Source of the DNA: an uncultured Bacteroidales bacterium
GTDB lineage: Bacteria > Bacteroidota > Bacteroidia > Bacteroidales > UBA932
Assembly: GCA_934700615.1 (NCBI GenBank)
Contig: CAKUXR010000023.1
Coordinates: forward strand, 1 to 48,481
Direction: 5' to 3'
Length of the DNA stretch: 48,481 nucleotides
A model generated the notes under the pieces. The model had not been told where the DNA came from, searched no databases, and worked only from the letters and a program-made list of their open reading frames with translations. Below are positions 8,811-17,780 of this stretch, in pieces. Each line of letters starts with the position of its first letter. Within the stretch, counting starts at the first letter, position 1. A program made the translations under genes and the position numbers.

Positions 8811-9012
8811 TTTTTCGACCCTCTTGGCAGGATACCAGCAGGCCGCAGGCAGACATAACTCACTCTATAGCAACATATTACACGAACAGAGGAGCATTCC
8901 AGCCCCTGCCAAGACCCCCTTTTGAAAGCACCTCTTGGCATCACAGAAATCAGGCAAACGTCTGGTTACCAATCATTTATCGAATTCATATACTGTCAAG
9001 AGGGTCGAAAAA
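8811..9012. repeat. 202-bp RAYT-associated repeat, copy 2
   Basis: It has the same termini as copy 1 (TTTTTCGACCCTCTTG at 8811-8826, inverted complement at 8997-9012) and the same inner palindromes. It starts at the base after the transposase stop codon. The following 9013-9190 shows no gene. Confidence 0.85.
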
Positions 9013-9190
9013 ATACTGTCTAGATGGGGAGGCTGTCTTAAAAGTCAAACATTCACCAGTGAGAATCAAGAATTCGCTTTAGGCCGTGTATAGGGGTACG
9101 AACAATTTCACTCTCGCAAGGACTTTTAACACAGTCTGGGGGCAAAAAAAGCACATAGCCTCTGAAAACGTGTCACCCGGCTATTTCACA

Positions 9191-10141
9191 CTACTCGTCC
9201 AGAATGAATTCGCCGGGGGTCTTGCCGACAGATGTGCGGAAGAAACGGGTGAAGAAGGAATGATTCTGGAAACCTAGCATTTCAGAGACCTGCTTGATGG
9301 AATACTTGCCGGAGAGGAGAAGACTCTTGGCATCCAGAATGACATAGTCACGAATAAGGTCCAGAGGCTTGCATCCTGAGGCCTTCTTGACAAGACGGGA
9401 AAAATGCTTCTCGGAAATGCATTGACGACGGGCATAAAAACCTACGGAACGGTCCTTGCGGGAAAAATTATGGATGTCCGACTGGAAACGGAAGAGGACC
9501 TCCCGCTCACGGGTATATACAAGACCGCCGTCCGTCAAAGAGTCGTCATGGGCGCAATCATCAGCAGACCTCTTGCGCCACTTCAGAAGCAGACTTGCGA
9601 AAATATAGGTAAAACCAGACAGGATACCGTCGGAAGTCTCAGAATCAGAATTCTTTACAATAAACTTGAGAGACTGGCACAACTTCTCGAAATTCAGAGC
9701 CTCATCCTCATCAATATTGACAAGAGTCGGCTCCTGATTATGCAATACCCACTGCCTGAGACTACGCCCGTGAGGACCGCGGATCTCAGTCATGATATAT
9801 TCCGAATCCACAGCCACAAAAATGACAACGCAGTCATCGGAAAGTTCCACATTCTCCAGAATCTGCCCACTGAAAATGATAAGGAGACTTCCAGCCTCCG
9901 CAACATAATCACGCTGCTGGATCCTCGCGGAAATGCGACCGCGCTTGCAGAAAATACAGAAAGTCAATGTTACCTTCACCGGAAACCTCAGTTTGGGCAC
10001 ATCAATGACAGCGGGCTTACTCCTTTCCCCGTTATCCTCCAGGTTGTCCAGCAGGCAGAACTTCTCCCCCACCCACACCTTGGAAATCTCACCTTTGAGA
10101 TAATTGACCCCGAATGCTGAAATTATATCCTCGTACTTCAT
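9191..10141 (-). CDS. AraC-family transcriptional regulator
   Basis: The 316-residue protein ends in the double helix-turn-helix of AraC/XylS regulators. CISEKHFSRLVKKASGCKPL forms the first HTH, and YSIKQVSEMLGFQNHSFFTRFF with the GKTPGEF end forms the second (about 230-314). The N-terminal 200 residues fit a cupin-like effector or dimerisation domain (for example GSLLIIFSGQILENVELSDD). The effector is unknown. It is transcribed divergently from the acyl-CoA synthetase at 10398 across a 256-base gap that holds an inverted repeat (10162-10190), so it may control that gene; this is inference from position only. Confidence 0.88.
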   Translation of the reverse strand: MKYEDIISAFGVNYLKGEISKVWVGEKFCLLDNLEDNGERSKPAVIDVPKLRFPVKVTLTFCIFCKRGRISARIQQRDYVAEAGSLLIIFSGQILENVELSDDCVVIFVAVDSEYIMTEIRGPHGRSLRQWVLHNQEPTLVNIDEDEALNFEKLCQSLKFIVKNSDSETSDGILSGFTYIFASLLLKWRKRSADDCAHDDSLTDGGLVYTREREVLFRFQSDIHNFSRKDRSVGFYARRQCISEKHFSRLVKKASGCKPLDLIRDYVILDAKSLLLSGKYSIKQVSEMLGFQNHSFFTRFFRTSVGKTPGEFILDE

Positions 10142-10161
10142 TCCAATCCTAAAAAATCCAC

Positions 10162-10190
10162 ATATCCGAGTTCCGCAAGCTGTCGGATAT
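10162..10190. promoter_or_regulatory. Inverted repeat in the araC-type/acyl-CoA synthetase intergenic region
   Basis: ATATCCGA (10162-10169) and TCGGATAT (10183-10190) form a perfect 8-base dyad around GTTCCGCAAGCTG, 21 bases upstream of the AraC-type start. It could be an operator or a leader hairpin. A possible -7 element for the gene on the other side, TACCTTTG, lies at 10325-10332, without a clear -33 partner. Confidence 0.35.
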
Positions 10191-10397
10191 TCCGGGCACT
10201 TGCAAAACCCAAGTCACATATAACACACAAAAATAGACAAAATTTATCATATAGATACCGGTTCTTGTCTGTTTTAGAACATCCATCATCCTTTTTGTGG
10301 CATGAAACATCCCGACATTATCCTTACCTTTGCGCCCGAATTATGTACAGTGTGAAAGTCAATGGACGCCAGACTCTCACCAAATTAAAGACACAGC

Positions 10398-12050
10398 ATG
10401 AAATTCTACAAGAAAAGCAATTCATTCAGAGAATCTTACATCGACACTCTCGGAAAGCTTTACGATTATTCCACAATAAGGTACGCCAAGAATAGAATCT
10501 CCAAAGTCATTGACACTGACAAGGAATACACCTACGCCAGCTTCAAGGCACAGTGCGACAGCCTGTCCAAACAGCTAACCCAATTCGGAATCGGAGCCTC
10601 TGACAAAGTCGCCATATTGTCACAGAACATGCCTGAGTGGACCGTCGCTTTCTTCGCCACAGTTCCTTTCGGCAGAATCGCAATTCCGATTTTGCCGGAA
10701 TCATCAGCCAACGAGGTGACGAACACACTGAACCATTCAGAGTCCAAGGTACTTTTCGTCTCCAAGAAACTGCTGCCGAACGTAAGCCGGGAATGCATTG
10801 ACAAACTCACCCTTGTCATTGACATTGAGACATTTGAATTCATAAAGCAGGACAATGACAAATTCACCTGCGACGGAAAAGTGGCAATGCCGATGCCGGA
10901 TGACATCGCTACGATAATCTACACTTCAGGCACGACAGGAAACGCAAAAGGAGTTGTCCTGAGCCACAGGAACCTCACATCCTGCGTCGCATCCTGCTTC
11001 CACGCGCAGCCGAGAAACGAAAAAGACCGCTGGCTCTCGATTCTGCCGATGTCACACACACTGGAATTGACATTGGGAGTACTCTACCCGATGTATGTCG
11101 GCGCATGCGTCTATTACATGTCCAAGCCGCCTGTACCGGCACTTCTTCTGAAAGCCATCCAGGCAGTGAAGCCGACCACGATGCTCTCGGTACCTCTCAT
11201 CATTGAAAAAATCTACCGAAGCAGCATCCTCCCGACCATCAGGAAGAGCCGTGTGCTCAGCTGGATGAACACACACATGAACTTGCTGATGTGCAAGATC
11301 ATAGGATTAAAACTCAAAAAGACATTCGGAGGCCATCTTTCATTCTTCGGAATCGGAGGCGCCAAACTTGACACAGAGGTGGAGACCTTCCTCCTCAGAG
11401 CAGGTTTCCCATATGCAGTCGGCTACGGATTGACAGAGACATCCCCGCTGCTCAGTTTCACGGTAGGAAAGACAAGAGCCCCGGGCTCAATCGGTTACAC
11501 CGTAAAGAATGTAGAGCTCAGACTCGACAACATCAATCCTGAGACAGGAGAAGGTGAAATCGTGGCCAAAGGTCCGAACGTGATGCTCGGTTACTACAAA
11601 GACCCGGAGCGTACCAGAAAAGCCTTCACTGCAGACGGCTGGTTCAGGACCAACGACCTAGCCTGCATTGACGAAAAGGGCAGATATTACATCAAGGGAC
11701 GTCTCAGCAACATGATTCTCGGCTCCTCAGGAGAGAACATTTATCCTGAAGAAATCGAGCAGGTAATCAATGGCATTGACGATGTGGACGAGTCGATCAT
11801 TGTTCCTAGAGACGGCAAGCTCGTAGCCCTCGTCACCTTCAATGAAAATGCCATCGACTGGAACCAGGAGGGTGAAGACGAGTTCTTCCGCAAGATAGAG
11901 GAATACAAGGCAAGGATTCTCGGAATCGTGAACAAGAACGTGAACAGGACTTCCAAGGTCAGTGCAGTACAAATCTTGCGCGAGCCATTCGAGAAAACAG
12001 CAACGCGCAAGATCCGAAGGTTCAAATATCTCCACAAGGAAGGCCTATAG
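10398..12050 (+). CDS. Long-chain fatty acid-CoA ligase (AMP-forming)
   Basis: The 550-residue protein belongs to the acyl-adenylate-forming superfamily, which activates fatty acids to acyl-AMP and then acyl-CoA. Motif A3 is TIIYTSGTTGNAKGVVLSHR (about 172-191). YGLTETSPLLSF is A5, and DGWFRTNDL followed by KGRLSNMILGSSGENIYPEEIE is the A7-A8 region. KTATRKIRRFKY near the C-terminus carries the A10 lysine. It has no signal peptide. A close paralogue lies at 30192-31913, sharing the N-terminal NSFRESYIDTLGKLYDY-type start. The gene is preceded by a divergent AraC regulator and followed after 10 bases by palindromic element copy 1. Confidence 0.9.
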   Translation: MKFYKKSNSFRESYIDTLGKLYDYSTIRYAKNRISKVIDTDKEYTYASFKAQCDSLSKQLTQFGIGASDKVAILSQNMPEWTVAFFATVPFGRIAIPILPESSANEVTNTLNHSESKVLFVSKKLLPNVSRECIDKLTLVIDIETFEFIKQDNDKFTCDGKVAMPMPDDIATIIYTSGTTGNAKGVVLSHRNLTSCVASCFHAQPRNEKDRWLSILPMSHTLELTLGVLYPMYVGACVYYMSKPPVPALLLKAIQAVKPTTMLSVPLIIEKIYRSSILPTIRKSRVLSWMNTHMNLLMCKIIGLKLKKTFGGHLSFFGIGGAKLDTEVETFLLRAGFPYAVGYGLTETSPLLSFTVGKTRAPGSIGYTVKNVELRLDNINPETGEGEIVAKGPNVMLGYYKDPERTRKAFTADGWFRTNDLACIDEKGRYYIKGRLSNMILGSSGENIYPEEIEQVINGIDDVDESIIVPRDGKLVALVTFNENAIDWNQEGEDEFFRKIEEYKARILGIVNKNVNRTSKVSAVQILREPFEKTATRKIRRFKYLHKEGL

Positions 12051-12060
12051 GCCACCCATA

Positions 12061-12220
12061 AGTAAGCATGAAAAAATAAGTTGGTAAAGATTTGTGAAGG
12101 ATTTTCGAGGATAGATTTCTTTTCGAAGAAGGAGTGTACTGGACGTACACGACTGATGAGAAAAGGAATATAGACCGAAAAGACGAGCAAAGATTACCAA
12201 GTTATTTTTTAAGGATTACT
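12061..12220. repeat. Palindromic ~160-bp element, copy 1
   Basis: The element starts AGTAAGCATGAAAAAATAAG and ends in the near-inverted complement (…TTTTTTAAGGATTACT). TTGGTAA (12081-12087) pairs with TTACCAA, TTTTCG…TCTTTTC pairs with GAAAAGG…CCGAAAA, and the apex is the hairpin GTGTAC-TGGAC-GTACAC. Copies 2 and 3 are at 34985-35147 and 43535-43693. The end overlaps the last codons of the SNF2 gene. Confidence 0.85.
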
Positions 12221-14533
12221 AAACTTAGCAAGAACAGAGAGCACAGACTCTACGACATTTTTACCGGGGACAGGGATTCTGATTTCAGCATTTCCAGTCT
12301 CCGGATTCTCATATACGATGGAGTCGATCAGTTTAGCTGTCTTTTCCGGAGACCTTAGGGTTTCGGCAAGACCTGCAATAAAGGCCACACCATGCTTTAC
12401 AAGTTCGCCGGCATCGTCATGGGCTTCTTCCCCGCATCCTGACTCAGGCACACTGTCATTGACACTTTCCGAAACAAAAGACTCATCATCCGGCTCTACA
12501 GCCGCTTCCGGAAGGTCCTCGACATAACCGGCAACCGACTCCAGGACCTTGTTCATCTTGTTGTCATCAAGAATCACGGTATCGTCTCCGCCATCCAGAA
12601 GCCCCTCGAACAAAGAAGACTTGAACTCCAGAGTAGAAAGCATCCTCTCCTCGAAAGAGTCCTTGGATATCATATTGATTACCTGTATCTTACGCTCCTG
12701 GCCGATACGGTAGATACGTCCTATCCGCTGCTCCAGTACGGCAGGATTCCACGGGATGTCCAGATTGATGATAAGAGAAGCAGTCTGCAAGTTCAGTCCC
12801 GTACTTCCCGTATCGGTCGAAACGAAGACTCTGCAGTCAGGCTTCTCCCAGAAATCACGTATGAGCACATTGCGTTTCTCAGAAGGCACGGTCCCGCTCA
12901 GAGACGAATAACCGATTCCGGCCTTGTCCAGTTCCGAAGCGACAAGCCGTGTCATCCTCTCCCACTGGCTGAACACCACGACTTTCTCATCCCCGCTCTC
13001 GACCACATTCCTTATGATGTTCATCGTCTCATCCACCTTGGTATCGTATCTTGTTTCCTGATCCAGAATGTACGTACTGTCGCACACCATACGTATCTGA
13101 CTGAGCAGCAAGAGTATACGCTTCCTGTCCTTATCGCTGAGGAAATGCATGCGCTGCCATTTCGAAACCAGCTGGGCCACCGACACGCGGAACTTGTCAT
13201 GAAGTTCCCTCTGCTGCGGAGTCATCGGCACGAACAGATTCTGGTCTGTCCTGGCAGGCAGCTGAATCTCCACGTCAGCCTTCCTGCGCCTAATCAGACG
13301 CTGTCTCAGCCGCTCCCCCACGACATTGAGATTCTTGTAAGAGACGATTTTTCCGCTTCCGTCCTTGACGGTGGTCTCACCGATGAACTTGTAATAAGGC
13401 CCCAGACAGAACTGGTCCACGAACTCCATCACAGAATACAGTTCCTCCAACTTGTTCTCCAGCGGAGTTCCGGACAGGACTATGGAATAATCCGACTGGA
13501 TACGCCTGGCGGCCTTGGAAATCTGAGTGTTCCAGTTTTTGAGACGCTGGACCTCATCCATTATGAGGCACTCGGCATACTGTTCGCCGGACTGCTTCAC
13601 ATCATTGCTCAAGGCATGATACGACACGATCTTATAGAACGCCTCCGACTCATAAAGTTCCTTTCTCTTGGACGGAGTACCCTCCACTATCACGGCCTCA
13701 GAGTCCGTAAACCTCTCTATCTCCTTCTTCCACTGATACTTAAGCGATGCCGGACACAGCACCATGACAGACGATATCAGACCCGCTTTCTTCATCAGTT
13801 CCGCCGTACCGATTGCCTGCACAGTCTTTCCGAGCCCCATCTCATCAGCTATAATGGACTTGCCCTTCCCGAACGCGAACCGGATACCCTCCTTCTGATA
13901 AGGGTACAATTTCGTATGAAGCAGACTGTCGAAATCGGTATCTGTCAATGACTTGAGGTACTGTTCCCTATACTGGGCGTCTTTCAGTTCCGCCAGATAA
14001 TCCGTCACATCCGGGTAACAGCGGAAATCCGGGTCCGCAACCTTCGCTTTCGCGATAAACTCAGCCATCACCGGAAGGGATTCGGTCAATGCCTTTCCGT
14101 CGGGCGAGAAATAATCCTTTGCCAATGCCGACATTTCCGTCCAATGTGCGCTTCCTATACGGAGGCACACGGAACGTCCGTTCCTGTAAGAAAGATACAA
14201 TGAAGAATACGGAGGATTCACGACAGGGACCTTCTTGTGTCTGGTCTCAAGCCATTGGCGCACAGCCTCAATATGCTTGCACGTCCCGATCTGCGTGGTC
14301 TTGAAATCCATGCAGGAACAATAATTCCACCTGCTCTCATTACCACGATAGACGACCTTGTAACTGCTCTTCGTCTTAGGATTGCGGACATCGAACACGC
14401 CATAGGCCGCCTCGTCCCCTCTGGGCACGACAGAAAGCACCTCCCTGGCAACAAACTGTTTCCTCAACGTTTTCTGCCACTCCTCCGGACTCATTCCCTC
14501 CGGCTTTACAACATTAGATAATTTCTTCCCCAT
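12209..14533 (-). CDS. SNF2-family helicase with SWIM zinc finger
   Basis: The 774-residue protein begins with a SWIM-type zinc finger (Cys72, Cys74, Cys85, His87 in YCSCMD…GTCKH). A SNF2/SWI2 ATPase core follows: KLYPYQKEGIRFA, motif I DEMGLGKT at 230-237, motif II DEVQ at 326-329, SGTPLENKLEELYSVMEF as motif III. The helicase C-terminal half includes FVSTDTGSTGLNLQTAS and QRIGRIYRIGQ (motifs V-VI). Such proteins are ATP-driven DNA translocases linked to chromatin-like remodelling or RNA polymerase recycling; the bacterial role here is unknown. The acidic tail (after about 690) is variable. The last codons fall inside palindromic element copy 1. Confidence 0.9.
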   Translation of the reverse strand: MGKKLSNVVKPEGMSPEEWQKTLRKQFVAREVLSVVPRGDEAAYGVFDVRNPKTKSSYKVVYRGNESRWNYCSCMDFKTTQIGTCKHIEAVRQWLETRHKKVPVVNPPYSSLYLSYRNGRSVCLRIGSAHWTEMSALAKDYFSPDGKALTESLPVMAEFIAKAKVADPDFRCYPDVTDYLAELKDAQYREQYLKSLTDTDFDSLLHTKLYPYQKEGIRFAFGKGKSIIADEMGLGKTVQAIGTAELMKKAGLISSVMVLCPASLKYQWKKEIERFTDSEAVIVEGTPSKRKELYESEAFYKIVSYHALSNDVKQSGEQYAECLIMDEVQRLKNWNTQISKAARRIQSDYSIVLSGTPLENKLEELYSVMEFVDQFCLGPYYKFIGETTVKDGSGKIVSYKNLNVVGERLRQRLIRRRKADVEIQLPARTDQNLFVPMTPQQRELHDKFRVSVAQLVSKWQRMHFLSDKDRKRILLLLSQIRMVCDSTYILDQETRYDTKVDETMNIIRNVVESGDEKVVVFSQWERMTRLVASELDKAGIGYSSLSGTVPSEKRNVLIRDFWEKPDCRVFVSTDTGSTGLNLQTASLIINLDIPWNPAVLEQRIGRIYRIGQERKIQVINMISKDSFEERMLSTLEFKSSLFEGLLDGGDDTVILDDNKMNKVLESVAGYVEDLPEAAVEPDDESFVSESVNDSVPESGCGEEAHDDAGELVKHGVAFIAGLAETLRSPEKTAKLIDSIVYENPETGNAEIRIPVPGKNVVESVLSVLAKFSNP

Positions 14534-14550
14534 ACGTTCTGATTCTACAA

Positions 14551-14635
14551 TTCAAGTTCCGCACTGAGTGTTTGCTCTAATGGAAGGCTTGCCCCCGTAC
14601 GAAGGCAAAAAGGCCAACGCACTTGCGGAACTTGA
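14551..14635. repeat. CAAGTTCCGCA palindrome, copy a
   Basis: TTCAAGTTCCGCA (14551-14563) is inverted as TGCGGAACTTGA (14624-14635). The interior shares TGTTTGC and TGGA-GG-TTG-C-CCC blocks with the longer element at 18280-18472. It fills the gap between the SNF2 gene and the lysoplasmalogenase gene, in the promoter region of the former. Confidence 0.6.
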
Positions 14636-14638
14636 TTT

Positions 14639-15289
14639 CTACGACTTCCTTGCAGCACCGAGCCAGAGCATGACCTGCCCTGAATAATAAGGAATCATGA
14701 CCAGCCAACGGCTTCCGTCCAGCGGTTCCACAAATTTATTATATGCCAAGAAAGTATCCGAAATCAGAAAAAGAAATGCTCCCAAGGCAAACAGCCACTT
14801 GCCCTGGAACTGCGCGAGCACTGTCATTACACAGATAAGCGCAGCATAAACAACACAGCCACAACGTATTACCCCGGCAGGGGCATCAGGTATAATCCAG
14901 ATCATCGCAGCCGTAAAGAACAGCAGGAACACCAGCGAGACAAATGAAACCTTTCTCACCCCAGGCCTCCCTACGGCCCCCGAAATGAGATTCCCGCCGA
15001 AAAAGGATATGAGCATGACATGGGCCAATGCAAAAAAGCCCATCTGGCCGATGAAACTGCCGTAGGCCCCCATCCAGTCCCCGACGAGCGAAAAAGCCAT
15101 CGCCAATGTCATCTGCCACGGAAGGAGAAAGATTCCGGCCAATGTCAATGTCGCCAGAGGCCCGACAATCCTGTATTTGACGGCTGCCGCCGGAAAGATA
15201 CCTGTCAATGCCTTTGTCGGCACAAAATATATCGCAGCCAGCACAGCAACTGCGGCCAGCGCAGCCAATGTAATCTTTTTCCTGTCCAT
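14639..15289 (-). CDS. Lysoplasmalogenase (YhhN/TMEM86 family)
   Basis: The 216-residue integral membrane protein has about seven to eight hydrophobic helices. It carries the conserved acidic motifs of the YhhN family: SLVGDWMGAY (about 67-76) and FLFLISDTFLAYNKF (about 178-192). Members hydrolyse the vinyl-ether bond of lysoplasmalogens, releasing a fatty aldehyde and a glycerophospho-head group. The gene follows the aldehyde dehydrogenase gene by only 14 bases on the same strand, with an SDR gene further upstream, so the aldehyde product could be handled by its operon partners. Family call is good; the true substrate in this organism is not known. Confidence 0.85.
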   Translation of the reverse strand: MDRKKITLAALAAVAVLAAIYFVPTKALTGIFPAAAVKYRIVGPLATLTLAGIFLLPWQMTLAMAFSLVGDWMGAYGSFIGQMGFFALAHVMLISFFGGNLISGAVGRPGVRKVSFVSLVFLLFFTAAMIWIIPDAPAGVIRCGCVVYAALICVMTVLAQFQGKWLFALGAFLFLISDTFLAYNKFVEPLDGSRWLVMIPYYSGQVMLWLGAARKS

Positions 15290-15303
15290 AACTCACTGAA
15301 TTG

Positions 15304-16680
15304 CTACAGAAGTGACTTCACCAGTTTGAAGAACTTGTAAGGCATGTACCTGAACGGAAGGTCCATAGAAGTCGGAGTCACGATGTTTGACCTGTAATGA
15401 GTGAACGCGTCGAAACTCAGTTTGCCATGGTAACTGCCCATTCCTGACATGCCGACGCCTCCGAAAGGGACATGCTCATTTGCAATATGCATTATGGTAT
15501 CATTCAGACAAGAGCCGCCTGACGAAGTGTGCTTCAGGACATAATCCCCGTTCTTTCCGAAATAGTACAATGCCAGAGGCTTCTCCCTGGAAGTGACGAA
15601 CTCCGTCACCTCAGATATGTTCCTGAAAGTCAACACCGGGAATATCGGTCCGAATATCTCTTCCTGCATCACAGGAGAATCCGGGCTGACATTGTCCAGA
15701 ACAGTAGGCTCGATATATCTTTCCGCCCTGTCAGTATGACCTCCGAACACGATGTTTCCGTCCTTGAAATATCCCGTAAGTCTCTCGAAGGCAGCATCAT
15801 TCACGACACGGACGAAGTGTCCGCTCTCCTGAGGATTCTTGCCGAGCAACTCGGTAAACGCCTTTCCGAGCGCCTCCAGGAACCTGGCTTTCACATCTTC
15901 ATGGACCATCAGATAATCCGGCGCAATGCAAGTCTGCCCGGCATTGAGAGTCTTACCCCAAGCCACGCGCTTCGCGGCAACATTGATGTCAGCATCCTTG
16001 TCAATGATGCAAGGGCTCTTGCCTCCGAGCTCAAGCACGACTGGTGTCAGGTACTTGGCGGCGGCTGTCATCACACGGCGTCCCAGTGACGGGCTTCCGG
16101 TAAAGAATATGATATCCCACCTTTCTTCGAGCAATGCAGCATTGACATCCCTATGTCCCTGAGTCACTGCGACATAGTCTTCAGGGAAGGTATCTGCGAT
16201 CATATCTTCGATGACCTTCGAGACATTCGGCACGTAAGGCGACGGCTTCAGCACGGCGGTACATCCCGCAGAGATGGCACCGACAAGCGGAGTGAGCAGC
16301 AGCTGGACCGGATAATTCCACGGGGATATTATCAATGCAGTACCGAGCGGCTCGCTGATGATTCTGCTTCTGGAAGGGAACATCTTCAATGGTGTCGGCA
16401 CACATGTATTACGGGTCCACTTCCCTATCTTGCGTATGTGAGTACGGATTTCCCCGAGCAGGATACTGATTTCCGTCATGTATGCCTCCTCGTAAGATTT
16501 GTGTAAATCTGCCCACAGGGCATCGCAAAGAGGCTTTTCCCATTTCAGGACAGCCTTCTCGAATGCCTTCAGATTTGATTTCCTCACAGCCACGTCCAAT
16601 GTGGCCCCGGAATGAAAATATCTGGCCTGTTTCCCGCGGATTTCGCGGATGCGCTCAGGCGTTGTACTTGTCAATGTCAT
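15304..16680 (-). CDS. Class 3-type (fatty) aldehyde dehydrogenase
   Basis: The 458-residue enzyme has the ALDH3 layout and length. WNYP (121-124) lies in the cofactor site, FFTGSPSLGRRV (192-203) forms the nucleotide-binding helix, LELGGKSP contains the catalytic Glu217, and NAGQTCIAPDY contains the nucleophile Cys251. EEIFGPIFPV and PFGGVGMSGMGSYHG follow. The C-terminus is hydrophobic and basic (FRYMPYKFFKLVKSLL), as in ALDH3 enzymes that touch membranes. It would oxidise long-chain or other aldehydes to acids with NAD(P)+. It is the middle gene of the SDR-ALDH-lysoplasmalogenase operon (53 and 14 bases apart). Confidence 0.92.
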   Translation of the reverse strand: MTLTSTTPERIREIRGKQARYFHSGATLDVAVRKSNLKAFEKAVLKWEKPLCDALWADLHKSYEEAYMTEISILLGEIRTHIRKIGKWTRNTCVPTPLKMFPSRSRIISEPLGTALIISPWNYPVQLLLTPLVGAISAGCTAVLKPSPYVPNVSKVIEDMIADTFPEDYVAVTQGHRDVNAALLEERWDIIFFTGSPSLGRRVMTAAAKYLTPVVLELGGKSPCIIDKDADINVAAKRVAWGKTLNAGQTCIAPDYLMVHEDVKARFLEALGKAFTELLGKNPQESGHFVRVVNDAAFERLTGYFKDGNIVFGGHTDRAERYIEPTVLDNVSPDSPVMQEEIFGPIFPVLTFRNISEVTEFVTSREKPLALYYFGKNGDYVLKHTSSGGSCLNDTIMHIANEHVPFGGVGMSGMGSYHGKLSFDAFTHYRSNIVTPTSMDLPFRYMPYKFFKLVKSLL

Positions 16681-16733
16681 AGTCCAAATTTAACTAAAAT
16701 ACCCCATTATCACAAGACTTTCGTGAAGGTTAC

Positions 16734-17603
16734 TTAACGTCTTCCCGTGAAATGGTCCATTACAGAATATACGCCGAACACCTTTCCGAAAATAAAGTCA
16801 AACAGCCAGTTGGGGAGCAGGCCCTGCCATATTCTGATGAAGTGGTATGCAAACGGAATTCCGCGGAACGATTTCCCGTCCTCTATAGCCCTGATTATCT
16901 TCCTGGATGTCTTCTCCGGCTTCAATATCGGGAAGACCTTGGAGTTCACTCCGTCGAACATTCCCGTATTTATGAAATATGGCGCCACAGATGTCACGCG
17001 GACATGGCTTCCGGCCTGCTTAAGTTCCACCCGCATTGACTCTGTCCATCCTATCACTGCCCATTTGCTGGCGCAGTAAACTGACAGTTTCGGCACACCG
17101 AGCATTCCTGCGGCCGAGGCTATGTTGCAGATGTGCCCGCTGTCCCGTTTCAGCATATCGGGAAGTACGGCCAATGCCACATACATCGGAGCATTGGCAT
17201 TGATATCCATCGTCAGGTCAATGTCCTGGATTGTCTGCTTGTCGAAGGTCCTGTTTCCCCTGACAATTCCGGCACAGTTTATCAGGATATCCACCTGGCC
17301 GACTTCTTTTTTGACTTTTTCGTAGGTCAATGCTATCTCGTCGGGCGAGGCAACATTGACAATATAACTGCTGATATGCCCCTGCGCGGCAGATTTCACC
17401 TTCGGGCGCACATGTCCGAGTTCAGTCTCGGTTATGTCAATGTTTGCCCTGTTGATGTCCCAAATGATCAGATTTGCAGCTCCTTTTTCGAGGCAGATCC
17501 GCCCCATGATACGTCCGATTCCGGAAGCGCCTCCGGTAATCAGGACATTTTTTCCGATAATGTTCATATTTTCGTCCACGTTCGTTTCGATTCTGTCTGA
17601 CAT
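16734..17603 (-). CDS. Short-chain dehydrogenase/reductase (SDR)
   Basis: The 289-residue oxidoreductase has the Rossmann motif TGGASGIG (23-30), an acidic residue after strand 2 (IIWDINRANID), NCAGIVRGN, an active-site Ser in NIASAAGMLG and the YCASK catalytic pair. A C-terminal hydrophobic region (IRIWQGLLPNWLFDFIFGKVFG) resembles membrane-associated retinol or fatty-aldehyde SDRs. The frame is open to an ATG at 17651, but a TAAATTTG -7 element on this strand (17656-17649) would place transcription start below that. I therefore chose the ATG at 17603; another lies at 17567. First gene of the operon with the aldehyde dehydrogenase. Confidence 0.88.
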   Translation of the reverse strand: MSDRIETNVDENMNIIGKNVLITGGASGIGRIMGRICLEKGAANLIIWDINRANIDITETELGHVRPKVKSAAQGHISSYIVNVASPDEIALTYEKVKKEVGQVDILINCAGIVRGNRTFDKQTIQDIDLTMDINANAPMYVALAVLPDMLKRDSGHICNIASAAGMLGVPKLSVYCASKWAVIGWTESMRVELKQAGSHVRVTSVAPYFINTGMFDGVNSKVFPILKPEKTSRKIIRAIEDGKSFRGIPFAYHFIRIWQGLLPNWLFDFIFGKVFGVYSVMDHFTGRR

Positions 17604-17648
17604 GGCATTTGCCTGCCATCTACGTCGGCATCCCCGCCGATGCGGCTG

Positions 17649-17656
17649 CAAATTTA
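17649..17656 (-). promoter_or_regulatory. -7 element of the SDR operon
   Basis: On the minus strand the sequence reads TAAATTTG, matching TAnnTTTG, about 46 bases before the chosen SDR start codon. The -33 region is AT-rich without a clear TTTG. The motif argues against the longer N-terminus starting at 17651. Confidence 0.5.
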
Positions 17657-17780
17657 CAAAAAATACGACATTTATATATAAATATTAGACCAAACAACAT
17701 AAAACAAGAACGAATGGGCAAATAAAAGTGACAAAAAAAGGACGGATTGCTCCGCCCTTCGACATATATTTCCGAACTGA

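Noticed and set aside
7538..9012. Repeats around the RAYT gene as a CRISPR array
   Set aside because: There are only two 202-base copies with a gene between them and no regular spacers.
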